The notes under the pieces were generated by a model, which ran no database searches, was not told the DNA's origin, and was given only the letters and a program-made list of their open reading frames with translations. Below are positions 9,824-17,290 of a stretch of DNA of 64,000 bases, piece after piece. The position numbers and the translations under genes are program-made. Numbering within the stretch: position 1 is the stretch's first letter; every line of letters begins with the position of its first letter. The DNA is from Zunongwangia mangrovi. Its GTDB lineage: Bacteria; Bacteroidota; Bacteroidia; Flavobacteriales; Flavobacteriaceae. The stretch spans positions 1,302,001-1,366,000 of the forward strand of contig NZ_FOKV01000001.1 of assembly GCF_900112105.1 (NCBI RefSeq), written 5' to 3'.

Positions 9824-12424
9824 TTAAGAATTCAGCGAACCCTTATCTTTAGCTAAATTCAAGTTTTCGATATCTTTCACTTCGATTTTTTTCTTGTTGT
9901 ACGTATTTACAAAAGTGTCTTTTACCCTTTCGGACATAGAGAAATAAGGAATCCAGATTATAGCCAAAATTATAGATCGTGCTAGATCTATATAGATTTC
10001 GCCTAATCCAATTTCGGTTTGAAGTGTAGGGATAAAATAAACAAAAAATGTAGACAGAAGATTAATAATAAAATTGAATACATAAAGCACGATCATCAAA
10101 GTAGGAACAATAGTCCTTCTTTTAAAGAATATGATAATCATAAAGATCGAGTAGGCAACTAGTGCAGAATGCAATACAACCAATAAGATTAGAAATAGAA
10201 ATATGCTAATTTTACCACTAGCCATTAAAACAAAATAGTCTAGAGTGAATATTTCCCCTGTTAAAAATTCTCCCATTATCGCGACTGGAGTAATACATAA
10301 GCCAATACTTACTAAAACTAGCCAGCCACCAATTGGGCGATGATCGTCTGGATGTGCTTTAGATGGGATATCAAATTTGATGTAGAGTAAATAGCATAAA
10401 AAACCTACTCCGCTAAATACAACCAAAAATAAAATCACTGCAAACCATGAAATATTAGAATCAGCGTTTGAAGCAAAACTATTTGCAAGTCCAGGTCTAT
10501 AGGTTAGGTAGTAAGAAATATTTTCAGCAGCTTTTTCATGAGCTTTTAAAAAATCTGAATAATCTTCAGCGGGAACATGGTCATTTAAAGTTTTATATTT
10601 ATGAATAATATCGATTCTCGCATTCGAATATTTAGTTTCATAAGTATATTCAAAATAAGGATTGTCAGATTTGTAGTAATCGGTTTCTACACCCCATTTT
10701 TCCGGAGTAAAAATGACGATGTTGTAGTCGATATTGGTGCTTTTGTTTATATAATATGGGGATTCCCGCTTTGCTGTTTTCTGCGGAAACATATAATTAT
10801 CGATCGCCAAGGCATAATATTCTGAGTAAATCTGGTCTGCGTCATCTGGCATTGTTGCCCAGTGATTTGGGATCACGTATTCTTCGTAAACTGTGAAGGT
10901 GTTTTCCTGGTCGCGATCATCTTTAAAATAAATTTCTTCAGCAACTTCGATATCGGCGTAAGCCAAACTATAAAAATCGAGGTAGCTTTTTTGAATGCTG
11001 CTTAATCCATTTCCATTAAACTCAGCCCTGGTAAGATCTGCTTTATAACCGCTGTAAATCGTTTCGACTTTTAAACGTGTTGGCCCGCCAATAGAATCGA
11101 TAATAAAAGTTTCTGTGATATTGGTCTTGCCATAATCTACAGGTTCGAATTTTGTAAGTGCTGAAGTAGTGTCGTCTAAAATGAGTCCGAATCCATAATC
11201 TGGTGTGAAAATTTCTTCAGCATCGCCCCCCTGATTGTTAATTGTAGGATCTATAAAATAATTTTTATTGAACCTGTTGTATTGTACTATACAATGATCA
11301 AAAGAGTTTGGCGAAGGTAAATCTTCGTCGATAGTGTTTCCGTAGGAAGAATTCACCAAAATAGGATGCGCATCGATATCGTAAGCCTTTAAAAGTTCGC
11401 TTAGTAAAAAAGATTTGTCTTTACAATCGCCATACCTGCGGTTAAATATATCTTTTGGATTACTAGGTTTGTGAGAGCTTAAACCATTTTCGAAACCTAA
11501 ATATCTTATTTTATCCTGAACGAATCTTGTTAGCGGTACAATAGGATCGTCGAAAATGGTATCTGCTTCAACAATTTCTTTTGCTTTTGCCTGCAACCAG
11601 TTTCTATCTGAAGCCGATATTTGATAAAATTGATTATAATTTTTTGCAACATCATTCCACGATTGAAATTGGGAGACCTGGTAAGATTTTGAAGATTCGT
11701 ACCAGGAAGGTGTGTTATTGTCGTAAAGAATGGTTTTAGGATCATCGTTTTTAATTACATATTCTCTGTAATTGGCATGTTCTGTAACTTCTGGTTTTGC
11801 AGCGCCATTAAAAAATTTGATCTCAAAATCATTGTTTTTAGGTACCAGGTATCTTCCGTAGATATTCACTACAGGAAGCGAATATTCTAAGTACTCTTCT
11901 GTAGAAAAATTTCCGTTATGCACAGGATTAAATCCCTGCCTTCCGTAGCTGTATTCAATAATATCACCAACTCTTACGTCTGTTAGATTAAAAAGTGCAG
12001 ATAGGCTGCCATCATACAAATGACGTTCTAGATTGGTTTCTCGTTGTACAGTTTTTATTCGGTTTAGATCTAATTGATCGATCACTTCACCATCACGGTA
12101 AATATTGATTTTGTGTAAAAACAGGCGTTGATAATCTGGATCAAATTCGATAGTAAAGTCACTCATTTCCTGTACGCCCTTGCTATTAAGAACTTTAAAA
12201 GCGAGACGATGAAATGATCTTTCTTCTATTAAATTATATTGGGTATCGACAAGCAAATAAAGAAATGGTGCATTGTCGAGTTCTTTTTTTTCTGAAGAAA
12301 GATTAGCTTCTATTGGTGTAACCCAATCTGGTGTTTTTGATTGAAAAACTTTATTGTTTTGTGCTGATATTGCACACAGCCAGAAACACGCGATTAACGT
12401 GCAGATTGATTTTAAGCGTTTCAT
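9824..12424 (-). CDS. DUF3857/transglutaminase-like exported protein with C-terminal DUF2569 membrane domain
   Basis: 866 residues. A signal peptide (ending LCAISAQ) is followed by a DUF3857 domain (about 50-220) and a transglutaminase-like region (about 290-400) with RRYGDCKDKSFLLSELL, where the Cys is the expected nucleophile, and FDHCIVQY supplying His. The C-terminal 200 residues contain about five hydrophobic helices and the motif RPIGGWLVLVSIGLCITP typical of DUF2569. DUF3857 proteins are Bacteroidota-enriched with no established biochemistry. The active-site Cys, His and a downstream Asp appear retained, so this may be a peptidase or transamidase anchored in the inner membrane. Two further DUF3857 proteins occur at 40048-43975 without the membrane domain. 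Confidence 0.85.
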   Translation of the reverse strand: MKRLKSICTLIACFWLCAISAQNNKVFQSKTPDWVTPIEANLSSEKKELDNAPFLYLLVDTQYNLIEERSFHRLAFKVLNSKGVQEMSDFTIEFDPDYQRLFLHKINIYRDGEVIDQLDLNRIKTVQRETNLERHLYDGSLSALFNLTDVRVGDIIEYSYGRQGFNPVHNGNFSTEEYLEYSLPVVNIYGRYLVPKNNDFEIKFFNGAAKPEVTEHANYREYVIKNDDPKTILYDNNTPSWYESSKSYQVSQFQSWNDVAKNYNQFYQISASDRNWLQAKAKEIVEADTIFDDPIVPLTRFVQDKIRYLGFENGLSSHKPSNPKDIFNRRYGDCKDKSFLLSELLKAYDIDAHPILVNSSYGNTIDEDLPSPNSFDHCIVQYNRFNKNYFIDPTINNQGGDAEEIFTPDYGFGLILDDTTSALTKFEPVDYGKTNITETFIIDSIGGPTRLKVETIYSGYKADLTRAEFNGNGLSSIQKSYLDFYSLAYADIEVAEEIYFKDDRDQENTFTVYEEYVIPNHWATMPDDADQIYSEYYALAIDNYMFPQKTAKRESPYYINKSTNIDYNIVIFTPEKWGVETDYYKSDNPYFEYTYETKYSNARIDIIHKYKTLNDHVPAEDYSDFLKAHEKAAENISYYLTYRPGLANSFASNADSNISWFAVILFLVVFSGVGFLCYLLYIKFDIPSKAHPDDHRPIGGWLVLVSIGLCITPVAIMGEFLTGEIFTLDYFVLMASGKISIFLFLILLVVLHSALVAYSIFMIIIFFKRRTIVPTLMIVLYVFNFIINLLSTFFVYFIPTLQTEIGLGEIYIDLARSIILAIIWIPYFSMSERVKDTFVNTYNKKKIEVKDIENLNLAKDKGSLNS

Positions 12425-12484
12425 AGGAGTGTTAATGATTTCCCAAATAAACGTTAATAATTTTAATAATGGAAATAAGATGAA

Positions 12485-12517
12485 TAAAAAAAGTCCCCTG
12501 ATTAGCAGGGGACTTTT
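12485..12517 (-). terminator. Rho-independent terminator of metK
   Basis: On the minus strand, AAAAGTCCCCTG and CAGGGGACTTTT form a 12-bp stem with a 5-base loop followed by T7, about 40 bp after the metK stop. It also separates metK from the following DUF3857 gene. Confidence 0.85.
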
Positions 12518-12556
12518 CCTCGAAAATCGAGATTTTTTATATATTTTTAGCTGGGA

Positions 12557-13813
12557 TTATAATCCAAAAGCGGCTTTTACTTTATCTACGTAATCTAGTT
12601 TTTCCCAGGTAAATAATTCAACTTCTTTCTTTACTTCACCGCTATAAGGGCTTTTAAAGATCTTAGTTACTTTTTTAGGTTCTTTACCCATGTGGCCGTA
12701 AGCCGCTGTTTCACGATAAATAGGATTTCTAAGATTTAAGCGTTCCTCAATAGCAAACGGGCGCATATCAAAAATCTCCCCTACTTTTTTAGCAATCTCG
12801 CCATTACTCATTTCAACTTTAGAAGTTCCGTAAGTGTCTACAGAGATTGAGGTAGGTTCTACCACACCAATCGCATAAGAAACCTGCACTAAAACTTCGT
12901 CTGCAACACCAGCGGCAACAAGATTTTTGGCAATATGTCTTGAAGCATAAGCAGCAGATCGGTCTACTTTACTAGGATCTTTTCCAGAGAAAGCACCACC
13001 ACCGTGGGCTCCTTTACCACCATAAGTATCTACAATGATTTTTCTACCAGTAAGTCCCGCATCACCGTGTGGCCCACCAATCACAAATTTCCCAGTTGGG
13101 TTAATGTGATATTTAATATCGTCGTTAAATAATTTCTGAACGTACTCTGGTAATTGAGCGATTACTCGCGGCATTAAAATTTCGATAATGTCTTTCTTAA
13201 TTTTAGCCAACATTTCTTCATCATTATCCATAAACTGATCATGCTGGGTAGAAAGTACGATAGCTACGATTCGCTGCGGAATGTTATCATCACTATATTC
13301 AATAGTTACCTGGCTTTTTGCATCTGGGCGCAGGTAAGGAATTTCATTTCCTTCGCGTCTTAGCTCTGCAAGTTCGTACACCATTTTGTGGGAAATATCC
13401 AGAGCCAAAGGCATAAAGTTAGAAGTCTCTGTAGTAGCATAACCAAACATCATTCCCTGGTCACCTGCACCTTGTTCCTCTTTTGTTGCACGATCTACAC
13501 CCTGATTAATATCTGGTGATTGTTCGTGGATCAAGGAAATCACACCACAGGAGTCTCCGCTAAATTGATAAGCACCTTTTGTATATCCAATATCGTTAAT
13601 GACATCGCGGGCAATTTGCTGTACGTCAAGATATGTATTAGAGCGCACTTCACCGGCTAAAACAACCTGTCCTGTAGTTACTAAGGTTTCGCAGGCAACT
13701 TTAGATTCTTCATCAAAAGCTAAGAAATTATCTAATAAAGTATCGCTAATCTGATCTGCAATCTTATCGGGGTGTCCTTCAGAAACACTTTCTGAAGTAA
13801 ATAAATAAGCCAT
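12557..13813 (-). CDS. metK: S-adenosylmethionine synthase (methionine adenosyltransferase)
   Basis: 418 residues; makes SAM from methionine and ATP in the cytosol. All family signatures are present: [12 protein letters not shown] near the N-terminus, GAGDQG, the [14 protein letters not shown] segment, and the P-loop-like [16 protein letters not shown]. Length is slightly above the usual 385-400 residues because of insertions typical of Bacteroidota enzymes. The gene is preceded at 13877-13972 by a SAM-II-like RNA element and followed by a strong terminator, so it is a single-gene transcript probably repressed by its own product. It is divergent from the Met-leader-controlled sulfhydrylase gene, putting SAM formation and methionine formation back to back. 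Confidence 0.97.
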   Translation of the reverse strand: MAYLFTSESVSEGHPDKIADQISDTLLDNFLAFDEESKVACETLVTTGQVVLAGEVRSNTYLDVQQIARDVINDIGYTKGAYQFSGDSCGVISLIHEQSPDINQGVDRATKEEQGAGDQGMMFGYATTETSNFMPLALDISHKMVYELAELRREGNEIPYLRPDAKSQVTIEYSDDNIPQRIVAIVLSTQHDQFMDNDEEMLAKIKKDIIEILMPRVIAQLPEYVQKLFNDDIKYHINPTGKFVIGGPHGDAGLTGRKIIVDTYGGKGAHGGGAFSGKDPSKVDRSAAYASRHIAKNLVAAGVADEVLVQVSYAIGVVEPTSISVDTYGTSKVEMSNGEIAKKVGEIFDMRPFAIEERLNLRNPIYRETAAYGHMGKEPKKVTKIFKSPYSGEVKKEVELFTWEKLDYVDKVKAAFGL

Positions 13814-13876
13814 AAATCTTCTCTTTATATTATAAAAGACGGGCTAAATTTGACGTGAAGGCAGACTATAAAAAGT

Positions 13877-13972
13877 ATCACTGCTTTAGCATTTTAACCA
13901 AGTTCTTCGAATTTGGCATACTTCTAAATTCTTCAGAAGTATTAGGGTTGCAATCAGTCAAATCTTTCCCTG
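13877..13972 (-). ncRNA. SAM-II-like riboswitch candidate with a long inserted loop (metK leader)
   Basis: Read on the minus strand: a short P1 stem AGGG/CCCT encloses AGATTTGACTGATTGCAA, then come two inserted hairpins (arms ATACTTCT/AGAAGTAT, and CCAA/TTGG), then ATGCTAAAGCAGT. The pair GATTTGACY..TTGCA plus GCTAAA is the conserved core of SAM-II RNAs, and ACTG in the loop can pair with CAGT after GCTAAA to give the SAM-II pseudoknot. The two extra hairpins make it longer than the classical 52-base form and fit a long-loop SAM-II variant. The promoter at 13988-14016 puts P1 at the very 5' end of the transcript, about 64 bases before the metK ATG. No clear terminator follows, so control may be translational. 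Confidence 0.65.
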
Positions 13973-13987
13973 TTATTAAACTGGCTA

Positions 13988-14016
13988 CAAATGTATAAAA
14001 ATTGTGTTTACTCCAA
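13988..14016 (-). promoter_or_regulatory. metK promoter (Bacteroidota type)
   Basis: On the minus strand TTG (14014-14016) is followed after 18 bases by TACATTTG (13995-13988), matching the -33 TTG / -7 TAnnTTTG pattern. Transcription would begin just before the SAM-II-like element. Confidence 0.55.
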
Positions 14017-14196
14017 CTTTCTTTAACGACTTTTTAATTTGAAATGTTTTTTGCTTCCGGTTTTTGAGAATTTTGATTTTTGCTGAATTTTGGTCTAGTC
14101 CTGTTTTATGCTGAAGTATATAGGTGATAATTGATAAATCTTTGCATAGATTCTAAGTCTTAGGTAAAATAATTTGAAATTTTTTTATCGAATTTT
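14017..14196. other. AT-rich spacer between divergent promoters
   Basis: The part of the 888-bp metK-sulfhydrylase gap lying between the two divergent promoters. No gene, hairpin or repeat could be recognised in it. Confidence 0.5.
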
Positions 14197-14228
14197 TTGG
14201 TTAAGAAATATTTCCGCATTTATCTTTG
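14197..14228 (+). promoter_or_regulatory. Promoter of the Met-leader/sulfhydrylase transcript
   Basis: TTG (14197-14199), 21-base spacer, TATCTTTG (14221-14228): a near-perfect Bacteroidota promoter. The transcript would start around 14235, about 15 bases before the first leader peptide. Confidence 0.7.
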
Positions 14229-14250
14229 TAATCTCAAAAGAGAACGAAAA

Positions 14251-14319
14251 ATGATTTTTATCAATATGATGCGCTTTATGATGATGTGGGATTTTCCTTC
14301 AGCGCGCTCTATTGCATAA
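14251..14319 (+). CDS. Methionine-rich leader peptide 1
   Basis: A 22-codon ORF just downstream of a consensus promoter. Six of 22 residues are methionine (1, 6, 7, 10, 11, 12), with the core NMMRFMMMW. Such density cannot be explained by composition and fits a ribosome-stalling sensor of charged initiator/elongator Met-tRNA. The ORF is followed by a Rho-independent terminator at 14338-14369, and bases 14300-14308 inside its 3' part can pair with the terminator's 5' arm. It would therefore control transcription into the second leader and the homoserine sulfhydrylase gene. The peptide itself probably has no other function. No protein-level evidence is available. Confidence 0.8.
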   Translation: MIFINMMRFMMMWDFPSARSIA

Positions 14320-14369
14320 ATCGAAAATATAAATTGCAAAAGCCGCTGTGTAGAACAGCGGCTTTTTTT
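14300..14369 (+). terminator. Attenuator 1: terminator with competing antiterminator arm
   Basis: Terminator: AGCCGCTGT (14341-14349) pairs with ACAGCGGCT (14355-14363), followed by a T-run to 14369. Antiterminator: CAGCG (14300-14304) and GCT (14306-14308) pair with CGCTG (14344-14348) and AGC (14341-14343), 8 bp with one bulged C, using the same terminator arm. A ribosome halted on Met10-Met12 would leave 14300-14308 free; one reaching the stop at 14317-14319 would cover it and let the terminator fold. Confidence 0.75.
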
Positions 14370-14382
14370 ATTGAAGTATAAA

Positions 14383-14454
14383 ATGAATCAATTTATTAAA
14401 AGAACTAATTTTACAGATAGCGGCATGCGAATGCATATGCCTGTACAATTTTAG
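14383..14454 (+). CDS. Methionine-containing leader peptide 2
   Basis: A 23-codon ORF placed 14 bases after the first attenuator's T-run. Methionines at residues 1, 15, 17 and 19 lie in GMRMHMPVQF, i.e. three alternating Met codons close to the stop. A second terminator/antiterminator pair follows (14458-14533), so this looks like a repeat of the same control device in tandem with the first. Outside the Met cluster the peptide has no resemblance to leader 1, arguing for convergent assembly or old duplication. Weaker Met density than leader 1, but position, Met spacing and the following hairpins agree. Confidence 0.7.
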   Translation: MNQFIKRTNFTDSGMRMHMPVQF

Positions 14455-14457
14455 TAG

Positions 14458-14533
14458 TGCCAGAAAGTATTTCTTAGTTATATATTTAATTTCGAAGATC
14501 CCTCTGGCAGAAATGTTCCGGGGGATTTTTTTT
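14458..14533 (+). terminator. Attenuator 2: terminator with competing antiterminator
   Basis: Antiterminator: TGCCAGA (14458-14464, starting four bases after the leader stop) pairs perfectly with TCTGGCA (14503-14509). Terminator: ATCCCTC..GG (14498-14507) pairs with CCGGGGGAT (14518-14526), followed by T8 to 14533. The two structures share 14503-14507 and exclude each other. A ribosome stalled on the Met codons (14425-14439) leaves TGCCAGA free; one at the stop codon hides it. Confidence 0.75.
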
Positions 14534-14570
14534 GATTTTAGATAAGCAGAGTTGAAAATTCTTCAATAAA

Positions 14571-14608
14571 GTAAACCACCTTGGGGTATAATACCCTTTG
14601 GCGGTGCC
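14571..14608 (+). repeat. Short copy of a dispersed repeat (GTAAAC...GGCGGTGCC family)
   Basis: 38 bp beginning GTAAACCACCTTGGGG and ending TTTGGCGGTGCC, with the palindrome GGGTATAATACCC in the middle. A longer copy with the same two ends lies on the minus strand at 49394-49488. It sits between attenuator 2 and the sulfhydrylase start. Confidence 0.75.
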
Positions 14609-14701
14609 AATAAAAATTAGGGAATAGCTATTAAAAGCTATAATTTAGATTACAGAAAGAATGGTGCAGGTCACCGCGATAAAAACAATAATTTTAATAC
14701 T

Positions 14702-15868
14702 ATGTCTACTCCACATTTTGAAACCGAAGCCATACGTACGCAAATAGAACGTTCACAATTCTTAGAACATTCTTCGCCATTGTATCTTACATCAAGTTAT
14801 ATCTTTGAAGATGCTGAAGATATGCGCGCTTCGTTTTCTGAAGAAAAAGAACGGAATATTTACAGCAGGTTCTCGAACCCTAATACTTCAGAATTTGTTG
14901 AAAAAATAGCCAAAATGGAAGGTGCAGAAACCGGGTACGCTTTCGCTACCGGGATGAGTGCCGTATTCTCTTCACTTGCAGCTTTATTAAATAGTGGCGA
15001 TCATGTAATTTCTTCCAGATCTGTTTTTGGAAGTACGCATTCCCTTTTTACAAAGTTTTTTCCGAAGTGGAATATCTCGCATACCTATTTTAAAGTAAAC
15101 GAGGTTGAAAAGATCGAAAGTTTAATTAAGCCAGAGACTAAAATCATCTTTGCTGAAACGCCAACCAACCCGGGAGTAGATATTATCGATTTAGAAAAAT
15201 TAGGTGAGATTGCTAAAAAACATAACCTTATTTTAGTGATCGATAACTGCTTTGCGACACCTTATATTCAGAATCCTATTAAATATGGAGCGCATTTGGT
15301 GATCCACTCGGCAACAAAAATGATCGATGGACAGGGTAGAGTTTTAGGCGGAGTAACCGTTGGTAATGCCGATCTTATTAGAGAGATCTATTTATTTTCC
15401 AGAAACACCGGCCCGGCTTTGAGTCCGTTTAACGCCTGGATTCTTTCAAAGAGTTTAGAAACACTGGCGGTGCGTTTAGAAAAACACTCTGAAAATGCAC
15501 TAAAATTAGCTGAATTCTTAGAGACACATCCAAACGTTCAGCATGTAAAATATCCATTTTTAAAATCGCATCCTCAATACGAGACTGCTAAAAAGCAAAT
15601 GCGTTTAGGAGGTAATATTATATCATTTGAGATTAAAGGAGGCATCGATGCTGGGCGAAAATTTGTGAATTCCGTACAACTTTGTTCTCGTAGTGCTAAT
15701 CTAGGAGATACAAGAAGTATAGTTACACATCCGGCAAGTACAACGCACAGCAAGCTAAGTGAAGAAGATCGATTAGAAGTTGGGATTACAGATGGATTAA
15801 TTAGAACATCAGTTGGTTTAGAACATATTGATGATATTATAGCAGATATAAAACAAGCTTTATCATAA
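14702..15868 (+). CDS. O-acyl-homoserine sulfhydrylase / trans-sulfuration family enzyme
   Basis: 388 residues of the Cys/Met metabolism PLP family (MetB/MetZ/MetY). HSATKMIDGQGRVLGG carries the PLP lysine; the N-terminal YSRFSNPNT and FATGMSA segments are the substrate/PLP contacts. Expected reaction: O-acetylhomoserine plus sulfide to homocysteine, fitting the MetX-type acetyltransferase at 28888 and the sulfide-producing genes downstream. Length and motifs are nearest to MetZ-type sulfhydrylases; cystathionine gamma-synthase activity cannot be excluded. The gene is preceded by two Met-sensing attenuators and a promoter 470 bp upstream, so its expression should fall when Met-tRNA is charged. 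It begins the plus-strand sulfur block. Confidence 0.85.
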   Translation: MSTPHFETEAIRTQIERSQFLEHSSPLYLTSSYIFEDAEDMRASFSEEKERNIYSRFSNPNTSEFVEKIAKMEGAETGYAFATGMSAVFSSLAALLNSGDHVISSRSVFGSTHSLFTKFFPKWNISHTYFKVNEVEKIESLIKPETKIIFAETPTNPGVDIIDLEKLGEIAKKHNLILVIDNCFATPYIQNPIKYGAHLVIHSATKMIDGQGRVLGGVTVGNADLIREIYLFSRNTGPALSPFNAWILSKSLETLAVRLEKHSENALKLAEFLETHPNVQHVKYPFLKSHPQYETAKKQMRLGGNIISFEIKGGIDAGRKFVNSVQLCSRSANLGDTRSIVTHPASTTHSKLSEEDRLEVGITDGLIRTSVGLEHIDDIIADIKQALS

Positions 15869-15944
15869 TGTTTGTTAGTTAGGGTAAAACTTTACGACCT
15901 ACCCATACGTTCTTTAAAAATGAATGAATTTTGCGAAAGTTTGT

Positions 15945-15981
15945 GGCGAAGGATGAAATATTAAAATTATTTATCTTCGCC
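15945..15981. promoter_or_regulatory. Inverted repeat over the Rrf2 gene promoter
   Basis: GGCGAAG (15945-15951) and CTTCGCC (15975-15981) are perfect inverted arms 23 bases apart; the right arm ends just before the start codon at 15984. It could be an operator for autoregulation, or a chance pair; no other copy was seen. Confidence 0.3.
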
Positions 15982-15983
15982 AT

Positions 15984-16391
15984 ATGCTTTCAAAGAAAAC
16001 GAAATACGGAATTAAGGCTTTAACTTTTATAGCCAGGCAGCCAGAAAGAAATCCTGTGCAAACTTCAGAAATTGCAAAGAGTGAAAATATCTCTCAAAAA
16101 TTTCTGGAAAGTATTCTTTTAATACTACGAAAATCTGGATTTCTAGGTTCTAAAAAAGGAAAAGGTGGTGGTTACTATCTTATCAAGGAACCAAAGGATA
16201 TTAAGATGACTGCGATCATAAGAGTTTTAGAAGGCCCCATTGCCATGGTGCCTTGTGTAAGTCTTAATTACTACGAAAAGTGTGATGATTGCCCAGATGA
16301 AAAAACCTGTTCTGTTCATAAATTAATGATCCAGGTTAGAGATAGTACTCTAAATGTTTTGGGCGATAATACACTTGCAGATCTTACATAA
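15984..16391 (+). CDS. Rrf2 family transcriptional regulator (cysteine/sulfur control)
   Basis: 135 residues. An N-terminal winged helix (about 1-80) with SQKFLESILLILRKSG as recognition helix and KGKGGGYYL as the wing is typical of Rrf2/IscR/CymR proteins. The C-terminal part has Cys91, Cys100, Cys103 and Cys109, a cluster that may bind an Fe-S centre or sense thiols. It lies between the homoserine sulfhydrylase and cysH, so control of sulfate assimilation is likely, as for CymR in Firmicutes. A perfect inverted repeat at 16481-16503, just after the cysH promoter, is its best candidate operator. The start ATG is only about ten bases from the likely promoter, suggesting a near-leaderless mRNA. 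Confidence 0.9.
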   Translation: MLSKKTKYGIKALTFIARQPERNPVQTSEIAKSENISQKFLESILLILRKSGFLGSKKGKGGGYYLIKEPKDIKMTAIIRVLEGPIAMVPCVSLNYYEKCDDCPDEKTCSVHKLMIQVRDSTLNVLGDNTLADLT

Positions 16392-16443
16392 GCGTTTTCG
16401 AAAAATATAAAATGTTAAAAATCAAAAAATAATCCACAATTTG

Positions 16444-16474
16444 TTGGTGTATAACAAAATGAAGATTACTTTTG
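16444..16474 (+). promoter_or_regulatory. Promoter of cysH
   Basis: TTG (16444-16446), 20-base spacer, TACTTTTG (16467-16474), the Bacteroidota consensus. The start site would fall at the edge of the inverted repeat at 16481. Confidence 0.65.
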
Positions 16475-16480
16475 TTTTAA

Positions 16481-16503
16481 TAACCTACTAAATCGATAGG
16501 TTA
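16481..16503. promoter_or_regulatory. Candidate Rrf2 operator upstream of cysH
   Basis: Perfect inverted repeat TAACCTA-N9-TAGGTTA, with a further half-site ATAGGTT starting at 16504. It lies directly downstream of the cysH promoter, where a bound repressor would block transcription. The neighbouring Rrf2 regulator is the obvious binder. Confidence 0.55.
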
Positions 16504-16555
16504 ATAGGTTTTGAAAAATACGAATAGAAAAGTGGACTTCAGGAAAGAGAAGATT

Positions 16556-17185
16556 ATGAAAAGGTATACAGAGAAAGAATTAAAAATCCTTAATCAGCAA
16601 TTAAAAGGCATAAGCCCTGAAGAAATTATCCAATGGGTAATTTTAAACAGTAAGCGTCCAGTTGTAACAACTAATTTTAGACCCTATGAGGTGGCAATTT
16701 TACATGCTGTTTCAAAAATAAAATCTGATGTTCAGGTGGTTTGGTGTGATACTGGATATAATACTCCACAAACTTATAAACATGCCAAAGAAGTGATCGA
16801 TACTTTAGATCTAAATGTGAAGATCTATATCCCTAAGCAAACTGCAGCTTATCGTGATGCTATGTTTGGTGGGATTCCACAAGTAGATAGTTCAGATCAT
16901 GATGAGTTCACTCGCCAGGTAAAGCTAGAACCTTTCCAAAGAGCAATGAGAGAGCAACAACCGGATATTTGGTTTACAAATCTTCGTAAAGGACAAACTG
17001 CTTTTCGTGATAGTATCGATATTCTTAGTTATAGTAAGGATGGACTTTTAAAGGTTAGTCCGTTTTACCACTGGAGTGATGAAAAACTGGATCTTTATCT
17101 AGAAGAACATAATCTTCCTAACGAGCATAAGTATTTTGATCCTACAAAAGTACTTGCTAATAGAGAATGTGGTTTACACGCTTAA
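16556..17185 (+). CDS. cysH: Phosphoadenylyl-sulfate (or adenylyl-sulfate) reductase
   Basis: 209 residues from ATG 16556 (an in-frame TTG at 16511 would add 15 residues; the ATG gives the conventional N-terminus). The protein is of the adenine nucleotide alpha-hydrolase fold: VVTTNFRPYEVAILH, WCDTGYNTPQTY, WFTNLRKGQTAFRD, and a C-terminal ECGLHA with the catalytic Cys205. The CC and CxxC pairs that hold the [4Fe-4S] cluster of APS reductases are absent, which favours a PAPS-type thioredoxin-dependent enzyme. It reduces activated sulfate to sulfite for the sulfite reductase downstream. Sulfate-activating genes (cysD, cysN, cysC) are not found next to it. Confidence 0.9.
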   Translation: MKRYTEKELKILNQQLKGISPEEIIQWVILNSKRPVVTTNFRPYEVAILHAVSKIKSDVQVVWCDTGYNTPQTYKHAKEVIDTLDLNVKIYIPKQTAAYRDAMFGGIPQVDSSDHDEFTRQVKLEPFQRAMREQQPDIWFTNLRKGQTAFRDSIDILSYSKDGLLKVSPFYHWSDEKLDLYLEEHNLPNEHKYFDPTKVLANRECGLHA

Positions 17186-17218
17186 TAAAAGTGGTGTTCA
17201 ATTTAACCAATATTAAAA

Positions 17219-17290
17219 ATGAATTTTATAGTAAATACAAAAGTGATGTGGTGTAGATCGATGTGTTTGCGTTGCATTAAATGCACTTAA
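17219..17290 (+). CDS. Cysteine-rich leader peptide
   Basis: A 23-codon ORF in the 216-bp gap between cysH and sulfite reductase. Its last 13 residues are WCRSMCLRCIKCT, with Cys at 12, 16, 19 and 22. A Rho-independent terminator follows (17318-17355) and bases 17284-17293, overlapping the last codons and stop, can pair with the terminator's 5' arm. This is the layout of a classical attenuator sensing charged Cys-tRNA. No separate promoter is visible, so it probably acts inside the cysH transcript and adds a second control point for the sulfite reductase genes. Confidence 0.82.
   Translation: MNFIVNTKVMWCRSMCLRCIKCT

Noticed and set aside
13844-13972. SAM-I (S-box) riboswitch before metK
   Set aside because: The GAAGCC and AGGTGCTA core of S-box RNAs is absent; the GATTTGAC/TTGCA/GCTAAA pattern fits SAM-II better.
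14251-14319. The Met-rich mini-ORF as chance ATG-rich sequence
   Set aside because: Promoter, terminator, competing arm and the analogous Cys and Phe/Tyr leaders before matching genes make chance unlikely, so it was kept as a leader.
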